A DNA stretch of 23,281 nucleotides. Source: a virus. Each line of letters starts with the position of its first letter. Within the stretch, counting starts at the first letter, position 1. The translations under genes were made by a program, and so were the position numbers. The notes under the pieces were generated by a model. It saw only the letters and a program-made list of their open reading frames with translations, made no database searches and was not told the DNA's origin. Location: the IMG/VR virus record IMGVR_UViG_3300042261_002388, positions 1 through 23,281 of that record; one strand, 5' to 3'. Shown piece by piece: positions 1-6,495 of the stretch.

Positions 1-375
1 ATGGTAGGAAAATCAGTATCAGAGAAATTAAAAGAGAAGGCCGCAAAGGCCCCAGAGCAGAACATTATGACAGATGACGGCTTTGCCCCAGTTGGGCAGA
101 AGGCTGGTGGGGATTACAAGTTCTTCTCCATTAGCAAGACAGAAGAGGGGTTTGCACTTATCGGCAAGTTCCTTGGAGTCACCGAAGGCAAATTCGGAGA
201 CAACGCACGCATCCTCACGGACGATGGAGAAGTTAGGTTCACCATCACCGCAGGCATGAAGGACCTCCTCGCAGTCGAGGAAGGCGCTATTGTTCGCGTC
301 AAAAACGCAGGACTCGCCAAGGCCAAGAATGGTCGCGAGTTCCGCAAGTATGAGATTGCAGTAAAGAAGGCATAA
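1..375 (+). CDS. OB-fold-like protein, candidate ssDNA-binding protein
   Basis: Predicted 124 aa, acidic-to-neutral with a Lys-rich first 15 residues. Residues about 38-122 alternate short beta strands and end in a pattern (KNGREFRKYEI, about 109-119) that I associate with small viral OB-fold proteins that bind single-stranded DNA; the segment GKFGDNARIL (62-71) fits the same plan. A role in replication or recombination is inferred from this pattern and from the nuclease gene 300 bp downstream. Codons are mostly C-ending (GTC, CTC, AAG), as in the capsid genes, suggesting strong expression. The ATG is the first base of the window, so the true start could lie further upstream. The function is tentative; the reading frame is secure. 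Confidence 0.68.
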   Translation: MVGKSVSEKLKEKAAKAPEQNIMTDDGFAPVGQKAGGDYKFFSISKTEEGFALIGKFLGVTEGKFGDNARILTDDGEVRFTITAGMKDLLAVEEGAIVRVKNAGLAKAKNGREFRKYEIAVKKA

Positions 376-377
376 TC

Positions 378-545
378 ATGGGATGTCAGTTCGACAGGCA
401 GTGTGCCCATCTTACGGTCATGCCTGACGGACGCACATTTTTCTGCCAGCTTAAATGCGAAGGGGTTTCAGAAGAACTTCTGGCCAGTGCGACGCAAGCG
501 TGCCACGTCCCCATCGGGTTCAAAGACCAAGTGTTCTTACGATGA
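378..545 (+). CDS. Small Cys-rich protein (55 aa), possible zinc binder
   Basis: The ATG lies 2 bp after the previous stop, and the stop overlaps the next gene in an ATGA junction, so the frame sits in a compact operon. The protein has five cysteines (C3, C9, C23, C27, C42), with C23-x3-C27 directly after an aromatic pair (TFFCQLKC). This spacing suggests metal binding, but I do not recognise a family. It is the first of several Cys-rich mini-proteins in this window. No signal peptide or membrane segment is visible. The function is unknown. Confidence 0.6.
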   Translation: MGCQFDRQCAHLTVMPDGRTFFCQLKCEGVSEELLASATQACHVPIGFKDQVFLR

Positions 546-673
546 GCGACGATGAATGGGGAGTAGTTGACCGAGACGCGGAGATGAAGAATCCCCCGCC
601 TAGAACTTTATTCTGTCATTTAAATTATGAGGCCCTGTTAGAAGGGCGGATTGAATGGGTTGACCCATGGTGA
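542..673 (+). CDS. Small acidic hypothetical protein (43 aa)
   Basis: It starts at the ATG of an ATGA overlap with the upstream stop, which indicates translational coupling; there is no separate strong ribosome site. The protein is acidic and Trp-rich (MSDDEWGVVDRD at the start, EWVDPW at the end). The frame is open further upstream to 455, but that extension would overlap the previous gene by 90 bp and has no ribosome site. The stop overlaps the start of the VRR-NUC gene. I recognise no domain; existence rests mainly on the tight gene packing. Confidence 0.5.
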   Translation: MSDDEWGVVDRDAEMKNPPPRTLFCHLNYEALLEGRIEWVDPW

Positions 674-1161
674 AGTTGCAGAAGGCCAGCATCGGGCATG
701 ACACCGCGGAAGGCGAGTGGGTAAATACCTACGTGCCGAGTGAGCGGGAAGAACAGACGGCCTTGGTAAAGTGGTTACTCAAAGAGTATCCGGACCTCGT
801 TTTCTTCTCTGTGCCCAATGAGGGGAAGCGCACTGACTTCATGAAATTTCACATGCGGGCCACAGGCCTACTGTCTGGCGTGCCCGACTTAATTCTTTTA
901 TTTGACGTGCCTCTGTTCGTGGAGATGAAGCGCACAAAAGGCGGTGCCTTGTCTGACAACCAGAAGCAGGTCATTGCGTGGATACGAGCAGCAGGTTACA
1001 CAGTTGTGGTATGCCGTGGGTTCGGAGAAGCAAAAGCAGCAATTCAGGAGTTCGCGTTATCGAGACGCGACCGACAACTATTACGAGAACCGCAGACTGG
1101 AGAACCGCACGAACAAGATGCGACGCCTGCGAAGAAAACAAGGAGACACCGCAATGCTTGA
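667..1161 (+). CDS. VRR-NUC domain nuclease (164 aa)
   Basis: A PD-(D/E)XK nuclease of the VRR-NUC family, found in many viruses and acting on branched or recombining DNA; metal-dependent phosphodiester cleavage is family knowledge. The core is visible in order: E28-E29-Q30 on the first helix, N51-E52-G53, the G71-V-P-D74 motif, E86-M-K88 (catalytic ExK) and L95-S-x-x-Q99 on the following helix. All key positions are present, so an active enzyme is expected. About 35 residues after the domain (130-164) are charged and low in complexity (ending KKTRRHRNA) and may be a DNA-binding tail or simply overlap filler. It overlaps the preceding gene by 7 bp and the next by 8 bp. It probably serves viral recombination or replication-intermediate processing. 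Confidence 0.87.
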   Translation: MVKLQKASIGHDTAEGEWVNTYVPSEREEQTALVKWLLKEYPDLVFFSVPNEGKRTDFMKFHMRATGLLSGVPDLILLFDVPLFVEMKRTKGGALSDNQKQVIAWIRAAGYTVVVCRGFGEAKAAIQEFALSRRDRQLLREPQTGEPHEQDATPAKKTRRHRNA

Positions 1162-1330
1162 GCATTTAGTTTTTACAGTTGAAGAGGAGAACGAATACTT
1201 CAGGAAGAATCCAGGCGTTCACCTTGTCAAGGCCATTGTTATCGGCGACAAGATTCACCTCTGGGTGTCCGAGTCCCGCAGGTTCAATGGTCAGCACATG
1301 ACCCCTGGGGGCGCGGACAATGGAAACTAG
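1154..1330 (+). CDS. Hypothetical protein (58 aa)
   Basis: The ATG at 1154 is preceded by a good ribosome site, AGGAG at 1141-1145 with 8 nt spacing, lying inside the end of the nuclease gene. A longer frame back to 944 is open, but those codons sit under the nuclease and give unlikely protein. The product (MLEHLVFTVEEENEYF at the start, then IVIGDKIHLWVSES) looks like a small alpha/beta domain; no family is recognised. It overlaps the next gene by 11 bp. The function is unknown. Confidence 0.62.
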   Translation: MLEHLVFTVEEENEYFRKNPGVHLVKAIVIGDKIHLWVSESRRFNGQHMTPGGADNGN

Positions 1331-1505
1331 GCAGTTTACATTTGAATGTCTAAATGACCTGAAAGAGGAGATTATAGCTCTAAAATTTGAGAGGTATAAA
1401 CTCCGAATTAGGAATCTACAGCTAGAGGAGCGGGTTGGCGAACTTCAAGCCGAACTGGATGCTCTCCAGAAAGAGTACGATGTACTTGAGGCGCAGTATG
1501 ACTGA
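1320..1505 (+). CDS. Small coiled-coil protein (61 aa)
   Basis: Residues about 10-60 form an uninterrupted heptad-rich helix (EEIIALKFERYKLRI, then LEERVGELQAELDAL), a clear coiled coil likely to form a dimer or oligomer. It begins inside the last codons of the previous gene, with a G-rich stretch (GGGGGCG, ending 8 nt before the ATG) as a possible ribosome site. The last 8 bp overlap the next small gene, which also encodes a helical protein, so the two may act together. Candidate role: small regulator or DNA-replication accessory factor; nothing in the sequence decides this. Confidence 0.62.
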   Translation: METRQFTFECLNDLKEEIIALKFERYKLRIRNLQLEERVGELQAELDALQKEYDVLEAQYD

Positions 1506-1656
1506 CGTAAATACGCAGAGATACACAAAATCTCTTGAGACTTACATTGAACAGCTTAAGTCAGAAATTGAGACATACCAGGTTGTTCTGGCCATGCAGA
1601 TAAACTTTCCAGAGTTCTACGAGCAGACCAAACTCGTCGATGAGAGCGACTATTAG
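1498..1656 (+). CDS. Small helical protein (52 aa)
   Basis: The start ATG at 1498 has GAGGCGCA at 1488-1495 as its ribosome site, lying in the last codons of the coiled-coil gene. The frame is open to 1435, but the extra residues have no ribosome site and overlie the previous gene. The product is largely helical (TKSLETYIEQLKSEIETYQ), with an aromatic, acidic end. No family is recognised. The 8-bp overlap suggests coupled translation with its neighbour. Confidence 0.58.
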   Translation: MTDVNTQRYTKSLETYIEQLKSEIETYQVVLAMQINFPEFYEQTKLVDESDY

Positions 1657-1682
1657 GGCGCTTGAGGCGAGGACGTAGAACC

Positions 1683-1991
1683 ATGGTTCGTAAAGCAACA
1701 GCAGAGACAATCAGTTATCTGACATTCGATGAGCCCGTTGAAGACCGCGCAGCAATCATCGCCGCTGTGAAGGATGCAGAGGCGAAGGAACTCTATGAGT
1801 ATGGAATGCTCACCCAGCGTTTCTTCATGATTATCCAGAACGGCATGATTAACTCGTCTATTAATAGGCAGTCGTTCGTTGCCACTCGTGAGAACATCGC
1901 AGCGATTCTCGGAAAGATGGACAGGGTAATGCCAAAAGTCATCTACGAGATTGCCAAGTTCAATGAGCAGGGCATGAAGAAAGAGGGATAA
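1683..1991 (+). CDS. Hypothetical protein (102 aa)
   Basis: A well-formed, mostly helical protein without Cys. I start at ATG 1683; a TTG at 1662 would add seven basic residues but has no better ribosome site, and GAGGA at 1668-1672 fits the ATG. Residues 20-60 form amphipathic helices (DRAAIIAAVKDAEAKEL, then TQRFFMIIQNGM), followed by a Ser/Asn-rich turn and further helices ending GMKKEG. I do not recognise the family. It lies 3 bp upstream of the next gene and is probably co-transcribed with it. Confidence 0.75.
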   Translation: MVRKATAETISYLTFDEPVEDRAAIIAAVKDAEAKELYEYGMLTQRFFMIIQNGMINSSINRQSFVATRENIAAILGKMDRVMPKVIYEIAKFNEQGMKKEG

Positions 1992-1994
1992 GCC

Positions 1995-2459
1995 ATGGCG
2001 CTTGTCCCAGTGACTGACCCCCAGACGGGAGCAGTTGCATTTGTAGACACTGCCCAGCCCAGTGCAGCCCCTGTGGGTAAGGGCGAGGCAGGTTACGACT
2101 TTGACCCCTATGACACACCAGGCGAACACGCCGAGGGGTTCTTTGTCGGCAAACTCGTGAACAGGTTCGTAAGTGACCCTGATGGGTTCTGTAGCACCTA
2201 CCGCGAGTGGCACATCATGTGGCGAGGAGCATATGCAGGATTCCGAGGTGCAACCCTTGGGGACGTTCCGAAGTGTCCTCCGCTCTGGCAGGATGAAGCC
2301 CAATACTTCGAGTCTGCAGCGATGGTTGCAAACGTCGTTAAGTGTCAGTGGCCTACTCTGGTGGCTGGTATTGCTGCCATTGCTGCTGGTTCTTATACTG
2401 GCATTATTCCTGCAGGCACTCTTGAATCTGTAACCCAGAACATTCTGGGATTACTCTAA
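1995..2459 (+). CDS. Hypothetical protein with a hydrophobic C-terminus (154 aa)
   Basis: GAGGGA at 1984-1989 precedes the ATG. The first 50 residues are Pro/Gly/Asp-rich and probably disordered; the middle (about 60-105) is aromatic and contains two Cys (C66, C94). Residues 110-154 are rich in Ala, Gly and Leu (TLVAGIAAIAAGSYTGIIPAG) and could form one membrane helix or a hydrophobic packing helix. It is followed by the only larger gap in the early block, so it probably ends a transcription unit. The family is unknown. A membrane-linked role is possible but not shown. Confidence 0.72.
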   Translation: MALVPVTDPQTGAVAFVDTAQPSAAPVGKGEAGYDFDPYDTPGEHAEGFFVGKLVNRFVSDPDGFCSTYREWHIMWRGAYAGFRGATLGDVPKCPPLWQDEAQYFESAAMVANVVKCQWPTLVAGIAAIAAGSYTGIIPAGTLESVTQNILGLL

Positions 2460-2596
2460 TCATTTTTGGGTGTAGCGTTCAATCGCAATTAGAGTCTCGG
2501 GTGACGGCGACCCCGCCTAAGCCCGCTGTAGGGGCCTCTGCCAGTATCTAGGCATGCTGCCTGCTACTTAAGGAAACGACTATGGTGTGTTGAAAC
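2460..2596 (+). other. Intergenic region with short GC-rich hairpins
   Basis: This 137-bp gap has no convincing gene. Visible short inverted repeats are GGGT 2499-2502 with ACCC 2510-2513, GCCC 2521-2524 with GGGC 2532-2535, and AGGC 2550-2553 with GCCT 2559-2562, giving three possible small hairpins in a row. A T-run (TTTTT, 2463-2467) directly after the previous stop could end transcription. No clear TATA box was found ahead of the 2597 gene. It may be a leader, a small RNA or just spacer. Confidence 0.35.
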
Positions 2597-2881
2597 ATGC
2601 GCTTCAAAGACAAAGATGATGGTGATGCGAACATTGAGCAAGCAGGTGGACTCCCCACAGAGTGGCCGTTTGCTGTGATTCTTGAGGACATGCAGTGCCC
2701 TACTGGCACTATGTATGTTACAACTCGAACCACAGTATATCGCATTAACACTCAGAAGTTCATGCGTTGGCTCGACATGTATGCCACCAAAATCCCAAAT
2801 GACGGCGACAACGTGCCAAGTCTTGAGAAAGTAGACGCGGCTTGTCGTGCCTTGATGGGTGCGATGAAAGTCGAACTGTAG
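2597..2881 (+). CDS. Hypothetical protein (94 aa)
   Basis: The ATG at 2597 is the first good start after the intergenic gap; GGTGTG at 2584-2589 is a weak ribosome site. The N-terminus is acidic (MRFKDKDDGDANIE), followed by a beta-type stretch (TGTMYVTTRTTVYRI) and helices up to the end (KVDAACRALMGAMKVEL). No domain is recognised. It lies 8 bp upstream of the nuclease-like gene and is probably in the same operon. Confidence 0.75.
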   Translation: MRFKDKDDGDANIEQAGGLPTEWPFAVILEDMQCPTGTMYVTTRTTVYRINTQKFMRWLDMYATKIPNDGDNVPSLEKVDAACRALMGAMKVEL

Positions 2882-2889
2882 GAGATTAA

Positions 2890-3354
2890 ATGGCGGTTAA
2901 TGGAACTATCCGTGACCGAGCCAAGACCAAGCAACTTGTCAGCTTTCACAACCTTGTCTGGGACGGAAAGTTCTGCCCAACAGACATCGATTTTATCTAT
3001 GAATGGAAAGACCGTTGGTTAGTATTGGGTGAATTTAAGCTGGCTGGGACCGATATACCCATTGGTCAACGCCTCGCACTTGAACGATTGTGCAAGAATA
3101 CAATCGCTGCAGGAAAGGCGTGCACCGTCTTTCTTGCGTGGCACTTCGTTAGCAATCCTGATATCGATGTGGATGCTGGCAGTTGTTTTGTTAAGTCCAT
3201 ATATAATGGTATAGCGTGGGCCGAGCCTCCAGAGGCAACCACGGTTCGCCAACTTATGGACTCTTACATGGTCGGCTACAAAGGCCCAGAGGCGGAACAC
3301 TTTCGCGCCCCAGTCGAACGCGTCTATGACGCTGATGGCTGGTCGGTGCAATAA
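2890..3354 (+). CDS. PD-(D/E)XK nuclease-like protein (154 aa)
   Basis: A strong ribosome site (AGGAG at 2881-2885) precedes the ATG. The likely catalytic core is TDID (31-34), then a beta strand ending G47-E48-F49-K50 (ExK motif), then a helix with Q60-R-L-A-L-E-R-L67. This layout matches small viral PD-(D/E)XK enzymes in which D34, E48 and K50 bind metal and cut DNA. I assign the fold by motif only; the exact family (resolvase-like, restriction-like or repair) cannot be settled. Residues 100-154 are Pro/Glu-rich and less typical. Together with the VRR-NUC gene it gives the virus two different candidate nucleases. It overlaps a possible small Cys-rich gene by 20 bp. Confidence 0.68.
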   Translation: MAVNGTIRDRAKTKQLVSFHNLVWDGKFCPTDIDFIYEWKDRWLVLGEFKLAGTDIPIGQRLALERLCKNTIAAGKACTVFLAWHFVSNPDIDVDAGSCFVKSIYNGIAWAEPPEATTVRQLMDSYMVGYKGPEAEHFRAPVERVYDADGWSVQ

Positions 3355-3445
3355 GTGTTCCATTGGGCCCTGTATCACCAACCTTGGCTCGGATGAAGAT
3401 GGAAATTGTGGTTATTATGACAGAGCATTACGAGGGGCAGATTGA
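3335..3445 (+). CDS. Possible Cys-rich mini-protein (36 aa)
   Basis: A 36-codon frame starting with ATG inside the end of the nuclease-like gene and running into the start of the DUF3310 gene. The product begins MAGRCNKCSIGPC and has a fourth Cys about ten residues later (CNxC-x4-C-x10-C), which is unlikely by chance and resembles a metal knuckle. In the same stretch, upstream extensions of the DUF3310 frame do not look like protein, which supports this frame. There is no clear ribosome site, so translation would rely on coupling to the upstream gene. Confidence 0.4.
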   Translation: MAGRCNKCSIGPCITNLGSDEDGNCGYYDRALRGAD

Positions 3446-3701
3446 GCCCATAGAGTATATAGCGGCGACGTTCAATGACGACGAATATCGCGGCTTTCTT
3501 AAAGGAAACGTCATCAAGTATATCAGCAGAGCCGGTAAGAAAGGTGACGCTATAGAAGACTTCCTCAAGGCAAAGAAATACCTTGAGTGGCTGATTGAAG
3601 ACGCGGCAGAAGATGCGTCTGATATTCCCAACAGGGCCCAGGAGATAGCGGACAGGCAGGCAGAGTGGCTTCGTTCGCGCGACCGCATGGGGTGGACATG
3701 A
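3417..3701 (+). CDS. DUF3310 family protein (about 94 aa)
   Basis: The segment from EPIEYIAATF through FLKGNVIKYISRAGKKG to FLKAKKYLEWLIE is the hallmark of DUF3310, a small viral family that I recall as including the T7 gp1.7 nucleotide kinase; a role in nucleotide metabolism is therefore possible but not proven. The start is uncertain: family members usually begin a few residues before the PIEYI motif, which favours ATG 3417; ATGs at 3393 and 3399 are in frame and would add 6-8 residues. The C-terminal 30 residues are charged and family-variable. The stop overlaps the next ATG (ATGA), continuing the coupled layout. Confidence 0.82.
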   Translation: MTEHYEGQIEPIEYIAATFNDDEYRGFLKGNVIKYISRAGKKGDAIEDFLKAKKYLEWLIEDAAEDASDIPNRAQEIADRQAEWLRSRDRMGWT

Positions 3702-3745
3702 CCGAGCAGCAGCCCGTTCCCGCCAGGCGCGAGGCGCACCAGTGA
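3698..3745 (+). pseudogene. 15-codon mini-ORF resembling both ends of the 3924 gene
   Basis: The frame begins MTEQQP and ends REAHQ, while the gene at 3924-4433 begins (GTG) MTEQQP and ends HEAHK. The first 18 bases after the initial base match at 16 positions, and the last 18 match at 15. GGGGTGG just upstream is a good ribosome site. It may be the scar of a paralogue that lost its middle, or a chance result of reusing the same GAGGCGCA ribosome-site motif at gene ends. A functional 15-aa peptide is not expected. Confidence 0.3.
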
Positions 3746-3756
3746 GATGAGCAGCG

Positions 3757-3927
3757 ATGACAGCACAAGAATTATACAATAAATTTATAAAAGAGCATGG
3801 GTGCAGATCACAATCGTGTTCTTATTGTCATTGTGCATTTGATTTCAACAAAGAAACAAAGAACTTCAAATGCATTATTGTCGTACTTACAGAAGCGCTT
3901 GGGCTAGAAGCAGGTGAAGCCTCGTGA
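3757..3927 (+). CDS. Small Cys-rich protein (56 aa)
   Basis: The product has five Cys in a tight group (C16, C21, C24, C26, C39; core CSYCHC), flanked by helical sequence, typical of a small metal-binding domain. Base composition is clearly more A+T-rich than the neighbours (AAT, AAA, TTA codons), which suggests a separate origin. The ribosome site is weak. The stop overlaps the GTG start of the next gene, with AGGTGA of that gene's ribosome site inside this frame. The family is not recognised. Confidence 0.62.
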   Translation: MTAQELYNKFIKEHGCRSQSCSYCHCAFDFNKETKNFKCIIVVLTEALGLEAGEAS

Positions 3928-4433
3928 CCGAGCAGCAACCTGAAGAAATTGTGCTATCGTTGAACATTAAAGAATATGCGGCAATCCGTTTATTCGTTGA
4001 TGTTCCGACAGTAAGGAACAAACATAATGCACTAGAAGCACTACGAGAAGCAGAATACCGTAAAGGTTCCCGCCCCGCCCCGGAAACGGAAAGAACCAAT
4101 CAATGTCAGACCTGTGCTTTTGCGGGTTCTCGTAGGTGTACATCACATGGTTATCCAGAATCAGAAATACCGAAATCCTGTCAGTATAAGATTGGGGAAT
4201 CTGCGCTATTCGCTCAGGAAAATTTTAAAGGAACGCATTTGGAATGGTCTGCTCTCAAAGAGCATGACGCCGCTATCGCATCTAAAGCCAGTGAGGACGT
4301 GCTTATACGCCTTCGTAATCACTTCAAATCATTTGAAGACCAGAAGCGGTTTGCGTATAGTGCTGCCGACATAGTAGAATATGTTGAGACTTTCATGAAA
4401 CGCGAATCCCTCCAGCACGAGGCGCACAAATGA
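3924..4433 (+). CDS. Hypothetical protein with central Cys motif (169 aa)
   Basis: The GTG start is supported by AGGTGA at 3912-3917, six nt upstream, matching the archaeal anti-Shine-Dalgarno. Residues 1-45 look like an alpha/beta domain (EEIVLSLNIKEYAAI), and C61-x2-C64-x7-C72-x13-C86 forms a likely zinc or Fe-S knuckle (CQTCAFAGSRRC). The last 70 residues are helical and charged. No family is recognised. The stop overlaps the next ATG (ATGA). Like the previous gene, it is more A+T-rich than the structural genes and belongs to the accessory block. Confidence 0.75.
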   Translation: MTEQQPEEIVLSLNIKEYAAIRLFVDVPTVRNKHNALEALREAEYRKGSRPAPETERTNQCQTCAFAGSRRCTSHGYPESEIPKSCQYKIGESALFAQENFKGTHLEWSALKEHDAAIASKASEDVLIRLRNHFKSFEDQKRFAYSAADIVEYVETFMKRESLQHEAHK

Positions 4434-4807
4434 ACCAAGACGAACACAAGTGTGACGGTAATTGTAAATGCCACAGTGAGCCCGAGGCAACGGGTGCATG
4501 CGGCAGTATCAACATGGATAACCTGTCCCCAGAGGAGCAGGAACTTCTCATGAAGATTATGACCAAGGTTGAGCCCGCATTAGACACCCTCGCAGAGGAC
4601 GATGGCGAGGAAGAAGAAGGCCCGGACCTTGGTGACCCTGCTGACCCTAAACGCCCATGTATCCACATGCGCGTAGTCATTACGTGCCATGCACAGGAAG
4701 GCGACATGAAACCCGCCAACTGTAGCATTACTACGTGCCCCGCCCGCATGCTGCAGGAAGAAGAGCGCAAGCAGCGTGAGGCCGAGCAGAAGAGGTATTA
4801 CGCATGA
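4430..4807 (+). CDS. Cys-rich acidic hypothetical protein (125 aa)
   Basis: GAGGCGCA at 4419-4426 serves as ribosome site. The N-terminus has C8, C12, C14 and C24 (CDGNCKCH core), then an acidic stretch (about 55-66, EDDGEEEEGPD), then a second Cys set (PCIHMRVVITC and NCSITTCPARM), and a charged helical end. Two separate Cys groups around an acidic linker suggest a metal-binding protein that may bind nucleic acid or protein partners. No family is recognised. It is the last gene before the terminase genes. Confidence 0.72.
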   Translation: MNQDEHKCDGNCKCHSEPEATGACGSINMDNLSPEEQELLMKIMTKVEPALDTLAEDDGEEEEGPDLGDPADPKRPCIHMRVVITCHAQEGDMKPANCSITTCPARMLQEEERKQREAEQKRYYA

Positions 4808-4837
4808 AACCCAGACGCCCGTGTAAGTAGGTGAATT

Positions 4838-5269
4838 ATGCCCAAGTGTAAAGCATGTGAGCACCCGAACCGCGATGCTATTGATGTGTGCCTGCTAAAA
4901 GGGGACTCAGTCCGTAACGTAGCCAAACAGTTTGGGCTTACGTCCACATGCGTGCACAATCATAAAACGAACCATATTCATCCGAAGGTTGCGGAAGTAA
5001 TGGAGCGCAAGGAAGAACGCCTTGCCGTCAAAACAGCCGAACAGTTGGATGCCACATTAAACCAATTGCTGGATAGCGCTATGGATATCCTTGAGTCAAC
5101 AAAAGGCAAGGACCATCGCGTTGCCCTGCAATCGATTAACGAAGCGCGCGCCTGTATTATGGCAGCACGCAAGATAGCCGACGGAGTTACAGTTAATGTC
5201 CAAATCAACAACGTCCTTACAGACGAAGACCTTATCGCGAGAGCAAAGGTCTATCTTGGAGGAACTTAA
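4838..5269 (+). CDS. terS: Terminase small subunit-like protein (143 aa)
   Basis: The small subunit recognises viral DNA and loads the motor. The N-terminus has C4-x2-C7-x-H9 followed by a helix-turn-helix (about 14-45: GDSVRNVAKQFGLTSTCVHNHK), a layout typical of small terminases and related DNA-binding proteins. Residues 50-125 are helical and probably oligomerise. AGGTGA at 4827-4832 gives a good ribosome site. It overlaps the large terminase by 74 bp, which fits coupled synthesis of the two subunits. The assignment depends on the HTH and this position, as small terminases are poorly conserved. Confidence 0.8.
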   Translation: MPKCKACEHPNRDAIDVCLLKGDSVRNVAKQFGLTSTCVHNHKTNHIHPKVAEVMERKEERLAVKTAEQLDATLNQLLDSAMDILESTKGKDHRVALQSINEARACIMAARKIADGVTVNVQINNVLTDEDLIARAKVYLGGT

Positions 5270-6491
5270 CCGTCGCTTTTTTATATCCAAGGCAAGAGAC
5301 AACCAGAAGCCCCCTCCGGGCGACTGGCAGTTCTGGCTATTGAATGCGGGCCGTGGTTTTGGAAAGACACGCGTTGGTGCGGAGTGGTGTATCAAGATGG
5401 CCAGGGAGGACCCTGGATGCCACATCGCACTCATTGGTCCTACATCCGCAGACGCACGAGACGTTATGGTTGAAGGCGAGAGCGGTATACTGGGCTGCTC
5501 CTTTGATGACTTTGCTCCTACCTATGAACCGAGCAAACGGAAACTAACATGGCCGAACGGTAGCACAGCGCACCTATACAGCGCTGAAGAGCCCGACCGT
5601 CTGCGTGGTCCGCAGCATCATTACGCATGGTGCGACGAGTTGGCCGCGTGGAAGTATACCGAGACCTGGGACATGATGTTGTTCGGGTTGCGTATGGGCA
5701 AGCAACCCCGTGCAATCATCACAACAACGCCCAGACCAATCCCCATTATTAAAGAGCTGATGAAAAATGAGAAGTGCGTTACGTCTCGGGGTTCCACCAT
5801 GGACAACGCTGCCAACCTCGCGCCCTCATTCATGGAGCATATTATCGCGAGGTATGAGGGCACGCGACTTGGTCGCCAGGAACTATACGCGGAGATACTC
5901 GACGATAATCCTGGTGCCCTCTGGACAAGAGGGGTTCTTGAACGTAGCCGTATACCCAGCCGTAAGGAACTCCATTTCGGCCGCATCGTGGTTGGCGTTG
6001 ACCCTGCTATCACTAGCACTGCTAGTTCTGACTATACTGGCATTGTCGTTTGTGGGATTCGTGACGATGGTCATTATTACGTGCTTGCTGACGAGTCTAT
6101 GCAGGGAACCCCCCTCCAATGGGCAGCCAAGGTAATCCAGGTATACAACGAGTGGCAGGCAGACAAGATAGTCGCTGAAGTTAACAACGGTGGCGATTTG
6201 GTTGAGACGACATTACGCACGGTCGATAACCGCATTAGTTTCAAAAAGGTCACAGCGTCGCGTGGGAAGGCTGTTCGTGCTGAACCTATCGCTTCGTTAT
6301 ATGAGCAGGGCCGCGTCCACCATGTGGGCAACTTAAGCGCCCTGGAAGACCAGATGTGCGAGTGGGTCCCGAACGACCCGAAGGTGAAATCGCCGGATAG
6401 AATGGATGCGCTCGTGTGGGCGCTAACAGAACTACACGGCAATCAAGGCGGGCCTGGCCGATTCATGATAGGTGGCGCGTCGAGGAGATAA
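5196..6491 (+). CDS. terL: Terminase large subunit (431 aa)
   Basis: The ATP-driven DNA packaging motor and nuclease. Walker A is G52-R-G-F-G-K-T58, Walker B and catalytic Glu are in AWCDE (D147, E148), and the coupling motif is TTTPR (176-180). The RNase H-like nuclease domain has D269 (VVGVDP), E328 (IVAEVN) and D401/D404 (SPDRMDAL). All key residues are present, so both activities are expected. Length is near the usual 400-550. The start is ATG 5196, with GGAG at 5183-5186; a TTG at 5256 would remove 20 residues that do not affect any motif. It is followed closely by the portal gene. Confidence 0.96.
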   Translation: MSKSTTSLQTKTLSREQRSILEELNRRFFISKARDNQKPPPGDWQFWLLNAGRGFGKTRVGAEWCIKMAREDPGCHIALIGPTSADARDVMVEGESGILGCSFDDFAPTYEPSKRKLTWPNGSTAHLYSAEEPDRLRGPQHHYAWCDELAAWKYTETWDMMLFGLRMGKQPRAIITTTPRPIPIIKELMKNEKCVTSRGSTMDNAANLAPSFMEHIIARYEGTRLGRQELYAEILDDNPGALWTRGVLERSRIPSRKELHFGRIVVGVDPAITSTASSDYTGIVVCGIRDDGHYYVLADESMQGTPLQWAAKVIQVYNEWQADKIVAEVNNGGDLVETTLRTVDNRISFKKVTASRGKAVRAEPIASLYEQGRVHHVGNLSALEDQMCEWVPNDPKVKSPDRMDALVWALTELHGNQGGPGRFMIGGASRR

Positions 6492-6495
6492 GAAC

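Noticed and set aside
1653-2303. 216-codon minus-strand frame
   Set aside because: It overlies two coupled + strand genes; no ribosome site or recognisable domain, and Cys/His-rich composition typical of antisense translation.
2173-2433. Frame with a very hydrophobic end (LLWWLVLLPLLLVLILALFL)
   Set aside because: It lies entirely inside the 1995 gene in another frame; the hydrophobic residues come from the T-rich second positions of that gene's Ala/Gly/Leu codons shifted by one.
2426-2551. Lipoprotein-like frame (ITLIIFGCSV, then Pro-rich), resembling a phage Rz1 spanin
   Set aside because: The frame opens after a stop at 2423, has no ATG, GTG or TTG before the lipobox-like part and no charged start. 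Without a Gram-negative host or an Rz partner it is more likely chance.
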